Source: Aotearoamyces nothofagi (lineage: Eukaryota > Ascomycota > Leotiomycetes > Leotiales > Tympanidaceae). Taken from it: a stretch of 64,000 nt of DNA. The stretch's first letter is position 1. Every line of letters starts with the position of its first letter. The notes beneath the pieces were generated by a model that saw only the letters and a program-made list of their open reading frames with translations, ran no database searches and was not told the DNA's origin. Where the stretch lies: NCBI GenBank assembly GCA_015345905.1, contig JADDTR010000016.1:500631-564630 (forward strand). Direction: 5' to 3'. Below, piece after piece: positions 21,998-33,000 of the stretch. Position numbers and translations under genes: made by a program.

Positions 21998-22240
21998 TTA
22001 CAACTTTCCTTGTTGAAATCTTTGAATTGTTGAGAGAGCTTGACTAACATTCAAGTAGTTCATAATTAGTAGTTGTATTCGAAGTCATTTCTATGCTTTG
22101 ACTGAGACTCCTGGAGGCTCATGTCTAGTGAAAACAGCCATAATGTCCAACTAGCTGGGCCTTGGTTGTTAGACCTTGACCGCTGTGGGCTTTGCGAATA
22201 TGCAATACTCGAAATGACTCGTTACTCGAGCAACCCCCGC

Positions 22241-22804
22241 GAAGAGTATTCTGTCTAAAATCACTGATCGACTACCTGAGATTCCTACCAGTGATGAGAT
22301 CATGGGAACTGGTTCTCGAAATTAATTCGCCATGATCTCATCACTGTTAAAGATGCTGGCAGTGAAGATCCGAGCCGTGTTTTCTATTCGCAGAGCTCTC
22401 TATCCATCGCAATACATATTCTGGAATGCTCTTCTAGCCATCACAATAGACATAGTCAATGCCAAAGACTTCAAGACAAATACTTCAATTGCTGGATACT
22501 ATGTCATTACTATCTACCAACTATGCATTTAGATGTCGCTCTTGGCTGCTCAATTCATTTGATAATTGTCTGATCTTGATACGAAAATCGGTTCGGGGCA
22601 CTTGTGATCTAATCTCATGCTTGAATTTCTTCTAAAACTAAGCCTATGCAAACCTAACTTCATGATCATAGTATCCATACAATGCAAATCTATTATACTA
22701 TGAAACGCCTTGGGTATAATGCCGCACAAAACAGCCAATGCCAGCTGATGTAATGTAATCGCGAGCTGTGAATCTTTAATAACTCCTCCATTGCTTCCGC
22801 ACTC
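22241..22804. other. Intergenic between the snoRNA host gene and the carboxypeptidase
   Basis: AT-rich, with small frames only. It contains a strong inverted repeat (listed separately). Confidence 0.4.
22289..22346. repeat. 17-bp perfect inverted repeat, potential hairpin
   Basis: The arms 22289-22305 and 22330-22346 are perfect reverse complements (core AGTGATGAGATCATGG), separated by a 24-nt loop. It could be a structured 3' end or processing signal of the upstream snoRNA host transcript, or a small inverted-repeat remnant. Confidence 0.8.
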
Positions 22805-25108
22805 TCAAACATTCATTAGCACGGCCACACTCCCGAGCCCTACCATCAGTGGCACAGAGCCAACCATAACCACTGGCGGGCTAGCCCGAGAACTTGGTGT
22901 AGCGGTGGCGGTATATGCACCCGTCAAGACATCCGTCACCGTCACCGTCCCGGTTTGAGAGGATAGGACCGATGCCGAGGTCACAGACGCTATGCCTAGC
23001 GAGCTCCAATCGCTAGCTGCGCTGTAGAGAACGCCGTTTATGATAACGCCTTCGTCGTTGATAATTGCGTTCTTCTGGTCATCCGTGCACGTGTTTGGGA
23101 TGTTCCTGACCCAGCATGTTGCGGAAGGAGACGAAGGCAGGCTGTTTGTGTGTGTCGCGTTCGCGGTACCAGTGCTATTATACTGTGATAGGTCGGCGAT
23201 TTCGCCTGTCGAGACAGATGTCCCGTCTATGATGCGAGCAAAAACTTGAAAAGCTGTTTCAGGTTGATATGCTGGGACCGAATGTCCGGCATCGTATATG
23301 CGGCTGAATGATAAGTTGCCATACTGGCGAACTACACCGCCAATGTAGGAATCGTTGACAATAATAGGAGCATACCCGGCAGTAGGAAATTTTGAAGGGT
23401 AGTCTCCTGATGTGTCTGCTGCAAGCTGGAGCGATATTGCCTCACCACCAAGCCAGTTGCAGATGTAATCTCTGTCCCCATATATCAATCCGACCCGGAC
23501 TCCAGAGTTGAGAAGTGCGGCGAGTTGAGGAACGTAGTTATCACGTTCATAGTCGCCGGTAGACACGAATGCATCGTTGACTTGGTAGTCGGTTTCCGTA
23601 TAATTGACAGGTGAGCCAATAGCGCTTAGAAACGATGCCGTATTAAGGTATTCGAGGTAAGTGCTGGGAGGAAATGGGTCCGGTAAGTAGTGTCCGATAT
23701 CATAGTAACTTCTCCCTGAGTCACCATAAGGCTGCATAACATTCTCAGTGCAAGTTGTGGTTGCAGCTGAGCACAAAGAATTAACTGTGTCTACATCACC
23801 ACTGTTATTCGTATCTTGAGCCGCTTCAGCATCTCTGCACTTGCTGATGGCGTCTGCACAGCCTCCAGAGGCATAGAAGCTTGCATTTGCGAGTTTAGCG
23901 CGAGTTGGGTTGATAGCGGCTAAGCCATAAGTATTATTGATGGCCATGACAGGATAGAATGGTGCTTGGATTAAGTCATCAATGCATCCATTGATGATAC
24001 CCAAGGACACAAGCTTGATGGGTAATGTTCCATTCTTAGAGATGGTGCCATTTAGTCGCTTGTTGTTTTGGGCCTCCCACAATGTTGCAAATGCTGGACC
24101 ATACTTTCCACCATAGCTTTCGGCGAAGAGATTAACTCCAACGACCGACGAGGTCGAATTGTCGGGGTTATATTGGGGGAAAGATCCAAGGAAGCCTTGA
24201 AGCATATGCCAGATAGCCATTGCAGCTATTTCTGTAGTATTTGCAGTGCTATTTGAGTTCAGCGTGCTAAATGTACCGTTCAGAAAGGTATCCGCTGGCT
24301 GAGAGTTTGGAAGAACCTGAGGCGGGGAATAAAGGTTTGCGGTTAAGAGATCGAGCGAGCCATTCGTAGGCGTGTCGTAAGAGAATCCTACTTGGTTTGG
24401 CTAGAGCACGTTAGCAGGTGGTACACATGCTATGGGAAAAGATGCAAAGACGCTTTGCATCTGGAAACGCCGCCAACGAACTGCAGGACCCGAAGGAGGG
24501 AAAAAGATTACAGCAACTTGTTGCAGCCTTCAGCTTCTCTCAAACAGCTGACCAAATGATTATTGGCCCAATTGAAACCCTACCATAGTGGTGCGCTGGT
24601 ATACACATGGGCGCGAGCCGTACCTGTACTAGACCTCGAGGTGACTACATGATATAGCCTTGACGCACGTCCGAAACCAAAACTGACATACCTGATCAAT
24701 ATACAGCATATTCGACATCCTATCCCATCCCCAATCCCTAGTCATTGTACCGAACTCTCCTTCGGCAATCTCAATAGCTTCGCAAGGTCCCGTCTCTAGG
24801 AAGAGCCCATACATCGAGCTTGTCCCCGGCCCGCCATTGAGCCATACCGTCAACTGCGAAGTCGTGTCTCTCGCAGCAATGAACCAGAAGAAGGTATTCG
24901 TAGGGTACTCTCCGGGTATGTGAACCCAACCAGTGTACTGTTGTTGCGTGTCGAAGGCCGTCTGGCAAGTGCCGACCGGGGGGGATTTGTAAGAGATCGT
25001 TATGTTCCCATCAACGGGAGAGGTTATTGTCGTCAAATTCGATTGCGAAGGCGGGTACTGAGCAAAGGCTTGAAATGCTAAGAGACAGATAGATAGAAAT
25101 GCGTACAT
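22805..25108 (-). CDS. Secreted serine carboxypeptidase, family S10 (carboxypeptidase S1-like)
   Basis: Two exons (25108-24692, 24400-22805) encode 670 residues, with an unusually long intron of 290 nt. The signal peptide is MYAFLSICLLAFQAFAQ. S10 hallmarks are present: WLNGGPGTSSMYGLF (substrate-binding loop, about residues 86-100), DQPNQVGFSYD created across the splice, and FAESYGGKYGP around the nucleophile Ser. The catalytic Asp lies near YGDRDYICNW and the His in DAGHSVPAYQPE. Many NxS/T sites suggest N-glycosylation. The last 30 residues are hydrophobic (VVMVGSVPLMVGLGSVAVLMNV) after a Ser/Thr-rich stretch, suggesting a GPI anchor. It releases C-terminal residues from peptides outside the cell or at the wall. 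Confidence 0.9.
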
Positions 25109-25615
25109 GTTCGTCGGATCATTGTTGGTTCCCTTCAGAGACCGAACGTTGAGGTTGATGTCCGGCTACTGTTTTCCGGATATGCAGGTACGCCGGGGAG
25201 TGAGTGCCCAGAAATAGGCTGGAGAAGCGTTAATCCGATATATGCAAGGGCATGAACGTAAATGGATTTTTAAAAAAACATGTAATACATAAAGTGCGGC
25301 TCCTAACGATCGACGACGACGTCTACTCCGTCCGTTCTGGGAGCGAAGGAAAGCTCATTCAGAGTAGGAGTCGAGCTTTCGTTAAGGGATGTCGCAAGCC
25401 CGAAGTCGCTAACTTTCAGCTCGTATGTATGCAGCATTGGTCTTGCGCCCCAAGATATTAGCGGCTTTACCGCGTCAGGGGAGTCAGGGTGACAGATATT
25501 TAGAGATGTATCTGTGTCCAGGTAGCTTCAATGTGTTTCTTTCCACACGTCTATAGCCGCGGCGAGCGCTATCTGAGTCCCTTCGAGTATATATCATTAA
25601 TCGCTTCTCTTAACA
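25109..25615. promoter_or_regulatory. Divergent intergenic region (carboxypeptidase / unknown 588-aa protein)
   Basis: 507 bp between two divergent starts. A TATATAT stretch near 25588-25594 lies only about 25 bp before the plus-strand ATG, so it is unlikely to be that gene's TATA box. Confidence 0.4.
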
Positions 25616-27382
25616 ATGTCCAAAGTGCCTGACGCCTCTGATATCATCACATATATCGGTGTGCCATTGGCAGTTCTTGGAGTAGCTCCGATCTTCTACA
25701 ACACCATCACCACCCTCGCTGCACTGTCCAAAGTTCGACGCACCCTTCGCAAAAGTCATTTGGCAGGCATCACTCGGGGCGATGTCGTCAATCACGTGAT
25801 TGAGGCAGAACTGCCTAGATTCAGTGTAGCCCCTTTGGATAGGGAAGAGCAGAGCGATGGATACTGGAGGCTGTGTGAGCATCCAAGTCTGGTTCCCGGC
25901 GGGAGCTGGACCATTTTCAACTGGAAGATGCAGGCTGTGGGGATCAAGACTCTGAGGATAGAGTACGCGGACCAGCTGAGGCAACCACAAGCTGAGATAG
26001 GCTTCGAGGAGTTGATCAGCTACTTACTTGATCTGGGTGCTATGCCAAATGCGCCAGGATTTCGGATGCTTCGAACCACCGGGTTGTGGATTCCCGTTGG
26101 AACAGCTCTGCTACTCTCCCCAGATCAGCATGAAGCTGCGTTGACAATCGCTCCTCTTGATGATTCGGATGGACATCTCTCATTGGCAGTCCGATGGTCT
26201 CGAAAATGGGTAATGAGAGACAAGGCGGCATTGCCGCCATATTGGCTTCGGATCGCAGCTCCCGTCCGCCGGCCACATGCGATTCAGAGTGAAAGAGGTT
26301 CGTCGGTGAAGGGGGGAGAGTTATTTACCACCGAGCTTAACTCTGAAGATACTAAAGCTGGGCACTTGGACCAGACAGAGACATCTACTGAAACAACAAA
26401 AGCTGAAGGGTCAATAGAGGCGGCATCTGATGAAAGCGAAACCAAAAAATTTGAGAACAGAAAGTCCAGAGACAATTCCATAAAACTAGCCAGTTTTATT
26501 TCAGCAATTCGTTGTCATATCAGTATCGATGGCGTTATCAATGGAATGGCCGAGGACTCCAATCTTTATCCTTTCGAGTATTTTGACATCAGCCATCTCC
26601 GAATCCACAAAGGCACTACCAACACAACCGGCATATGGTTTGCGAGCGCAGCAACAGCTCTCGGCTCCTCCAGCCACACCATCCTCTGGAACTACCACAT
26701 CCCGGCAGAGATCCTCTCCTTTGCACGAAAAGACACAATCCCATGCGGTATCCTCGTCTTACTGGAAGCAGTCGAAGAATCTGCTACACCGGAATGGGCA
26801 ACCAAGTATGATGACTCCGAAGTCGATCGCGAACGGGCACTTGCAAGGATGAGAGAGGAAACTGCAGCGCGAATGAGAGAGGGCAGACTGCCTTTTGAAC
26901 AGCGGAGAGCAGTCTTTGAAGAGAGAAGTGTCGAGAAACATCATCAGTGGGTTCAAGATCTAAATGACAAGAGACGTCGGGATGCTCAGCGGGTAGAAAC
27001 GCGGACGATCGAGGCTCTTCAAAGCCCGAAGTGGGATGCAAAACTTGTTGCTGAGCACAACCTGAACTGGTTGCAGAAGCACAAGCACGTTGACGAAGAC
27101 TTCGATATGAGAACCTGTGTGGAGAGCTTACTATTCAGGATGGTCACCGACCGTGACTTCGCAGCAAGCTTGACGAACATCCTTGATGCGTGGAAGACCT
27201 GGGTCGATAATGGCGGGATGAAGAGAGTAGACTTCGCGATGCTCAAGGAGAAGCAGGAGATGTTCGCCTACGCAAGCCTTGTCACGTCGATAATTCGACG
27301 ATCCGTCACGGCGGTTGAGGGGTCGCTGGCTATGGATCTGCAGGAGTCGATCAGGATATGGAAAAAGGTTCGGCTCGGATGA
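25616..27382 (+). CDS. Conserved fungal protein of unknown function, one N-terminal membrane segment
   Basis: A single exon of 588 residues. The N-terminus has a hydrophobic segment (ITYIGVPLAVLGVAPIFYNTI, about residues 10-31) without a cleavable signal, followed by Arg/Lys-rich sequence, which suggests a membrane-anchored protein. Residues 50-210 form a folded-looking region with aromatic patches (GGSWTIFNWKMQAVGIKTLRIEYADQ). A Ser/Thr/Glu-rich linker follows near residues 225-285. The C-terminal half is charged and helical (ALARMREETAARMREGRLPFEQRRAVFEERS). I recall similar N-terminal regions in many uncharacterised Pezizomycotina proteins, but no function is known to me and I assign none. 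The start codon lies about 25 bp past a TATATAT stretch, leaving a very short leader unless transcription starts further upstream. Confidence 0.75.
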   Translation: MSKVPDASDIITYIGVPLAVLGVAPIFYNTITTLAALSKVRRTLRKSHLAGITRGDVVNHVIEAELPRFSVAPLDREEQSDGYWRLCEHPSLVPGGSWTIFNWKMQAVGIKTLRIEYADQLRQPQAEIGFEELISYLLDLGAMPNAPGFRMLRTTGLWIPVGTALLLSPDQHEAALTIAPLDDSDGHLSLAVRWSRKWVMRDKAALPPYWLRIAAPVRRPHAIQSERGSSVKGGELFTTELNSEDTKAGHLDQTETSTETTKAEGSIEAASDESETKKFENRKSRDNSIKLASFISAIRCHISIDGVINGMAEDSNLYPFEYFDISHLRIHKGTTNTTGIWFASAATALGSSSHTILWNYHIPAEILSFARKDTIPCGILVLLEAVEESATPEWATKYDDSEVDRERALARMREETAARMREGRLPFEQRRAVFEERSVEKHHQWVQDLNDKRRRDAQRVETRTIEALQSPKWDAKLVAEHNLNWLQKHKHVDEDFDMRTCVESLLFRMVTDRDFAASLTNILDAWKTWVDNGGMKRVDFAMLKEKQEMFAYASLVTSIIRRSVTAVEGSLAMDLQESIRIWKKVRLG

Positions 27383-27821
27383 GGGAAAGTGTCACAAACG
27401 TTCTGTCTCTAGATTGGCGTTTCGATGCCAAGTTACAAGTTGAGAAATCTGCCAGTCCAATGGGCATAAAGAGATCCGGCGTCGAGGACGACGTATAATC
27501 GTGGTTCCGGGCCCATTTACGCCAACTAGAGCGGGAGGAATTTCCTATGTCCACACTATAAGCATATGGCGGGAGGATTTACAGCAACCTTTGAGAGAGG
27601 AGAGCGGTCTTAATATCTACAGATGCTCTCTATCAGTCCGTCTATAGGGTCTGAGGAAGCGAGCTAGAAGGCCACCTTTTGAGACACTCATAATTCTGCA
27701 GCATCAGTTCCCTTGCAATTTCAGCATCCCACATGTCGAAGTGGGCATTTCAGTTTCGGTCATGCAAACCCACAATCAGATGTAAACACCAAACAATGCA
27801 TTTTATGTACCCAGTCTCCAA
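27383..27821. other. Convergent 3' region
   Basis: 439 bp between the 3' ends of the 588-residue gene and RIB3. No gene is seen. Confidence 0.5.
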
Positions 27822-28596
27822 CTACGAACCCCCGTTAACCTTCTGACCCAACTTCCCCTCCTTCCCCTCCCTCGCCTCTATGAACAGCACCAAATCAGCA
27901 ATCGTGCAAACCCGTAATCCCCACCTCTTCCCAAACGCCAGACACCCATCCCTCCTCAGCATCCCTGGCGCCCTGTGTGTCGCCCGTCCCTCCACCTCCT
28001 CCCCATCGTCGACGATCTCGCTGATCGCCGCCACCATGCCCTTCCCGGCCAGTCTACAAAAGTCCACTGCGGCCTCCGTATGCCCGACGCGCTCTCTCAC
28101 GCCGCCGGCTCTCGCTCTCAGCGGGAAGACATGGCCCGGCCTCCTGAAATCCGCCTTCTCCGCGGTCGGGCTCGCCAGCGACGTGCAGGTGAGCGCGCGG
28201 TCGTGGGCGCTGATGCCCGTCGTCGTGTCCGGGTGGTTGGCGTCGATCGAGACGGTGTAGGCCGTGCGGTTCGGGTCTTCGTTGTCGGTGACCATCTGGG
28301 GGAGCGCCATTGCGTCACAGATGGCCGGCGTGGTCGGCGCGCAGATCAGGCCCGACGTGTGGCGGATCATGAAGCCCATCTTCTCGGGCGTCAAGTCCTC
28401 GGCCGCAATGATGAGGTCGCCTTCGTTCTCGCGGGAGAGGTCGTCGAGGACGACAATGAACTCGCCATTTTCTGGTATGGGCATTAGCGGGGTGGGAGGA
28501 GGGAGCGGAGCAGCAGGGGAAGGTACTGAATGCAGCGATTGTGTCTTCTATAGAGTCGAATTGCGCTGCCAGCGCTGTTGTATCTGAGGACGGCAT
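27822..28596 (-). CDS. RIB3: 3,4-dihydroxy-2-butanone 4-phosphate synthase
   Basis: Two exons (28596-28527, 28471-27822; intron 55 nt) encode 239 residues. After the splice the protein reads [31 protein letters not shown], the acidic metal-binding loop of the RibB fold, with RENEGD intact. Then follow TSGLICAP, TVSIDANHPDTTTGISAHDR and the His-containing GHVFPLRA.GGV..R.GHTEAAVD motif. It converts ribulose 5-phosphate to the four-carbon unit of lumazine in riboflavin synthesis. It is a single-domain enzyme as in fungi, not fused to GTP cyclohydrolase II. The C-terminal tail is Lys/Gly-rich. The gene is divergent from COQ3. Confidence 0.95.
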
Positions 28597-29144
28597 TGTT
28601 GTTGTATATACAAGACTGTTGTGTGGTCTAGGAAGTATCTATACGGCAGATCGAGTGATGTCCGTGCAATGTGTCGAGATGCCCCGCAAGGAGCCGCGGA
28701 GTTCGGAGAATATGTATCGTCTTGCGTGGAATCTGGCCGGCTGCCCAGCAGGAACAGTATGAATCTATGTACAATAAATTATCTCGAATAGGCCGGGGGT
28801 GGGAGCAGAGATGCACGGGGTTGTGGCAGAAGCATAAATGGGGGAATGGCGTGCTGCAGCGCTTCTTCTGGATTTTTGCTGAGTCTTTGATTATCATAGC
28901 AAGAGATAAAGTTTTATCATTTTCGGGTCGCATCTGTCATCCGTCGTCCGTCGTCCACGCATGTTCCGCACGGCAGCCTCGCATGCATCCCTGCCGACAA
29001 TCATTCGACTTCAACATCAGCATTGCGAGCCTCAGCAAAAGCCAATTGAGCCGCTCCCAGAGCCGCTCCTGCACTGCAATGCGATAGAAGACACCAAGAA
29101 GGACGTTGCACCTGCCCTCTCCCCGAGTATAATTCTTCTTCGCA
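28597..29144. promoter_or_regulatory. Divergent promoter region RIB3/COQ3
   Basis: 548 bp between the two start codons. No convincing TATA box or uORF was identified. Confidence 0.45.
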
Positions 29145-30038
29145 ATGCCGTCAACAGCTCCCCTGCGTCCGGCATCTCTGCGCAGCCTCCGCCTGCCCCT
29201 CCGCACCACCCCCGGGTTCCTGCGCTCCCATTTCCAGCAGTCCCGCAATCAGTCGGCCTCCTCCACGTCCACGTCCTCATCATCCCCCTCGTCCGTAAAC
29301 CCGACCGAGGTCTCCCACTTCAACGCCCTCGCCGCGACTTGGTGGGATGCCAACGGCTCCTCGCGGCTGCTCCACCTCATGAACCCTCTCCGCCACGACT
29401 TCATCCGCGCATGCCACGCCTCGCAGCCCACGCCCCTCGATCCCTCGCCCGCCTCGCTCCGCTATCTCGACATCGGCTGTGGCGGCGGCATCTTCGCCGA
29501 GTCGGCCGCGCGGCTCCCATCCACCGCATCCGTCACCGCAATCGATCCCTCCCCGGAAGTCCTGGCCGTCGCAAAGGCACACAGGAAGCGCGACCCGGGC
29601 CTGGCCTCGAAACTGGCGTATCTGGACACGTCCATCGAGGGCCTCGCTGCGCCGAAGAGCCCGGAGGAGCAATACGACGTGCTGAGCCTGTTCGAAGTCA
29701 TCGAGCACATTTCCAGCCCGGCGGACTTTTTGGATCAGTGTTTACAGCATGTCAGGCCGGGGGGCTGGATCGTCATGTCGACGATTGCGAGGACATGGAC
29801 GAGCTGGGTGACGACGAAGCTTGTGGCCGAGGATATTATAGGCATCGTGCCGCGGGGCACGCACGACTGGCACCAGTACTTGAACGCGGCCGAGTTGCAG
29901 GCATACTTTACGAGCAAGGCGGGATGGAGCAGTCCCAGGGCCATGGGGGTGATCTACGTGCCGGGAGTCGGTTGGAAGGAGGTCAAGAACAGTGAGAAGC
30001 TAGGGAACTACTTCTTCGGAATCAGGAAGGATGAGTAA
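29145..30038 (+). CDS. COQ3: Ubiquinone biosynthesis O-methyltransferase, mitochondrial
   Basis: A single exon of 297 residues. The first 35 residues are Arg/Ser/Leu-rich with no acidic residue (MPSTAPLRPASLRSLRLPLR), a typical mitochondrial presequence. The family starts VSHFNALAATWWDANGSSRLLHLMNPLR, which is characteristic of Coq3/UbiG. SAM motif I is LDIGCGGGIFAE near residue 108. LFEVIEHISSPADFL, VRPGGWIVMSTIARTW and GTHDWHQYL complete the signature. It methylates both hydroxyls of the ubiquinone ring on the matrix side of the inner membrane, in the CoQ synthome. Length is usual. The ATG at 29145 is favoured because it gives a full presequence. Confidence 0.94.
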   Translation: MPSTAPLRPASLRSLRLPLRTTPGFLRSHFQQSRNQSASSTSTSSSSPSSVNPTEVSHFNALAATWWDANGSSRLLHLMNPLRHDFIRACHASQPTPLDPSPASLRYLDIGCGGGIFAESAARLPSTASVTAIDPSPEVLAVAKAHRKRDPGLASKLAYLDTSIEGLAAPKSPEEQYDVLSLFEVIEHISSPADFLDQCLQHVRPGGWIVMSTIARTWTSWVTTKLVAEDIIGIVPRGTHDWHQYLNAAELQAYFTSKAGWSSPRAMGVIYVPGVGWKEVKNSEKLGNYFFGIRKDE

Positions 30039-33000
30039 TTGGGTGGCCATGCGGGTAGCCTTGCTGTATTATATAGCCCCGTCTGCGATGGCACGGCTGA
30101 GGCGCTCCGGATGTTCGCCATTGAGATAGACTTTTGTAGCTCTACAGCTTGTACAGTATGACGATTAATGACACGGCGAGCCGCAACTCGAGCATCAACG
30201 CATGCCGACCAAAGCCAGAGATGGTTATAGCGTGCTGAAGATCCGTCCACAAGTAGGATGTCCGAGCCCACGAGTGCCCTGGAGCCATCTCCGTCCCAAG
30301 TAAGGTGGGCATCCACTACCGTAACCAGTAGAGAGCACCGTACGATCGAAGCATTCCAAAACAGCCCGACAAGCCACGGCACATACATAAACCCTCCGTC
30401 CTCCATAGCGTCTTTCCAGATCTCCTATCTGGAGGAGCGTCTTCGGTCGTACTGATGAGTGGCTGCATTATACATAAGAGAAGAACTAAAAGGTTTGCTT
30501 GTACATAAAAAAACCCCAAGACTGGGAAGTATAAGAACACCAAAAAAAGAAATAAATAGACAGGACTTACTATAGAAGAAACGGCAGAGTCAAAAAGAGT
30601 ACACATTGGTAGATAGATTGATGTCTTCACTGTAAACTAGCAACATTATATTATAGTTATGGTCCCATGGAGCCTAGTAGAAAAGGGGCGTAGGGATTTA
30701 GGTCATATAAATATGTATATTTCCAAAGCACAAGTGAAACTCTAACGTAACGCCTACGCAGCATCTACCACCTATATAAATAGTGAAGCGCTTCTGCTCC
30801 AGGAGCACTTCAGGAATCAGTCTTCGTGTTGCATTACCTGCTACTATTCAGAGCTTCTACAGTAACTCCCGATATCTACCTAAGTATATTTAGTAAACCT
30901 ACCTCAGCGTTTCCCGGTAGTAGAATTCTTGCAATTATAGAAGACCGTGTAGTATATACAGATAGACCATCACAAGGCTCCACATTTTACCTCATTGTTT
31001 CCAATTGCGGACTTTAAATGCTGTAGCACGGCAAGAAATTATAATAACAAATAGCTAGCAGATAGAGAGGTATGGAGAGATCGTCGGAGAAGTTTTCGTT
31101 GCTCTAATATCATGTCCTGAGTCAATGAAGCGTCACATCATGGTTAGTAGAAAGATCTGCCGAAGCCACTTTTCCGCTACGTAAGTAACAGTATCATGAT
31201 CTTCAATCTCGAAACAGCCATGACGCTAGAATGCTGGCAAGGAATGACATCATATGACACCAGAGAACGAGGGTCGAAGCTTGCGTGCTATGTACCTTTT
31301 GTCTGTACCATATTATAATGGTAGAAAAGAAATGAAGAAACAAAGGAAGTGAAGAGGCGGCAAAGGGAGATAACACAGGGGAATATCTCTCCAAGTACGA
31401 TACCGATCGTCGAAGATTCCTTCGATGCGTGAATACCAAGGATACAAGACCTACTACCCTATATTCAACTTCCCATACCTATAAAAGGCTACACTACTAG
31501 GGGAAAGAATGCAAAATGACAAGGTCCAGCAGCAGGCGTGATAGGCGGTTTGGGAAGACGATGCAGATCTGAGTGCATGACACCGATGACGAATAAGGGC
31601 GAGACAAGTAAAGGGGATGCAAGATAACGAGAAAGAGAGAGAAAGAGAGAGAGAAGGGGGGAGGGGGGAGAGGAAGGGAACAGACCACACGACTGCTCGA
31701 TAAAGCAGCAGGCAGCGAGGGTGGTCATGTGATTCGGACTTCTTGGCCGCCCCGTCGCACCGCGTCCGAGACAGGAGTAGCAAGAGTGGCAGGTACAACA
31801 GGAGACGTTGGTGCGAGGGAGCGAGGGTACCTGGGTGGTTGGGGTTGGGTCGGTGCGTGTGCACATGCCAAACCCAAACCCAAACCCAAACCCTCCCACG
31901 GCGAAAAGGAAGAAGAAGAGAGACGGCAGGTTAATTTGGCCGCATCGGGGGTAGTGCAGTACGTACTGTAGAGGACAAAAAGTATGACTGCGAGACAGCT
32001 CAGCAGGCAGCGGTCGAGGGGTCCCATCGCCGTCCGTGCTTGACTACTACCAGTATAGCGCTCGCTCTCTGGTATCAAGGAAGACGACTCCGGCAGATCT
32101 CGTCGCTGCTGTCCGTCTGCTGCTGTCCATCTGCTGCTGTATTAACTACAGTACGTACTGTTCTTGCTGTTATTATTTGGTTTGATAGATATATGATACA
32201 TATGTACGTCTATGTATAGTTCAGTTAGCATTCAGTAACAGCAGCAGCAGTAACAGCAACAACAACAACATCACCATCAGCATTAGACTTGCTACAAACA
32301 AGAAAGGGAGATTGCTGCCCGATACGACTCGACTGTAATATCATATCGTACATCATATCGTGCATCATATCGTCCTATCGCCATATCAGCATACGAGGTA
32401 CACACATACCCATGCACAGTACCTAAGGACTGTACTGTAAGTAATAACAGAAGGGGTAATATACTTTGTAGTTCATGCGCCGCATCAATCACCGCCGCGG
32501 CAAGATATGCTGGCTGCGTTGTAATGCCTGCATGCATGTATGCATAATAGCGAGGGCAACCTACCAAGGTGTCATTGTGTCGTCCGGCCTGTCTGTAGCA
32601 AGGAAATCACGATTTCGTGGCGACGCTGTCTCTCGGGGAACGCAGATAGATAGGCACAGTACTGTAGATGGATAGATCCTAGAGATACATAGATGCATAG
32701 ATAGATCTACACGGCTCGCAAGTACTATCCAGATTGCCGTTTTTCGTTTCCACTTTCCGCTTCCCCTTCCGTTGCCGATTCTGTTTCGTTTCTACTGCCA
32801 CGGTGACTGCCGGGATATGAACTGCTTTGGATCGAGGCATTACAAGCCGACAAGCGAGGACACCAAATGCTGTTAAAGAGCAACAAAGCCAACAAGCGGT
32901 GGGAGGATCTGCAACGACTTACTGCTGTGTTGGAAATCTGAAACATCTACTTGGCTGATGCAAACCTGCCAAATATGCCCGGACGATGTCAGGACTCCAT

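Larger units (their letters stand above)
20337..22240 (+). ncRNA. Non-coding snoRNA host gene with snoRNA-bearing introns (ends approximate)
   Basis: A row of intron-like segments on the plus strand alternates with short exons that hold no shared reading frame. The segments are 20494-20565, 20655-20729, 20801-21009, 21025-21237 (less certain), 21359-21543, 21622-21800 and 21865-22058. They show fungal donors (GTATGT, GTATGA, GTACGT, GTGAGT, GTAGGT), branch-like CTAAC/CTGAC/TTAAC motifs and TAG acceptors. The longer introns (about 180-210 nt) each carry one candidate box C/D RNA near the middle, the classic intronic snoRNA host layout. Exons between introns are short (for example 21801-21864) and contain stops in all frames. 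Both ends of the transcript are guesses. The logic resembles mammalian GAS5-type hosts and the yeast snR72-78 polycistron. Confidence 0.75.

Noticed and set aside
9329-30038. Secondary-metabolite gene cluster
   Set aside because: The methyltransferase, deaminase and DUF1295 gene are not accompanied by a backbone enzyme, transporter or cluster regulator, and neighbours are housekeeping genes.
31869-31893. AAACCC repeat as an internal telomere remnant
   Set aside because: Only four units, and not the ascomycete telomere unit.
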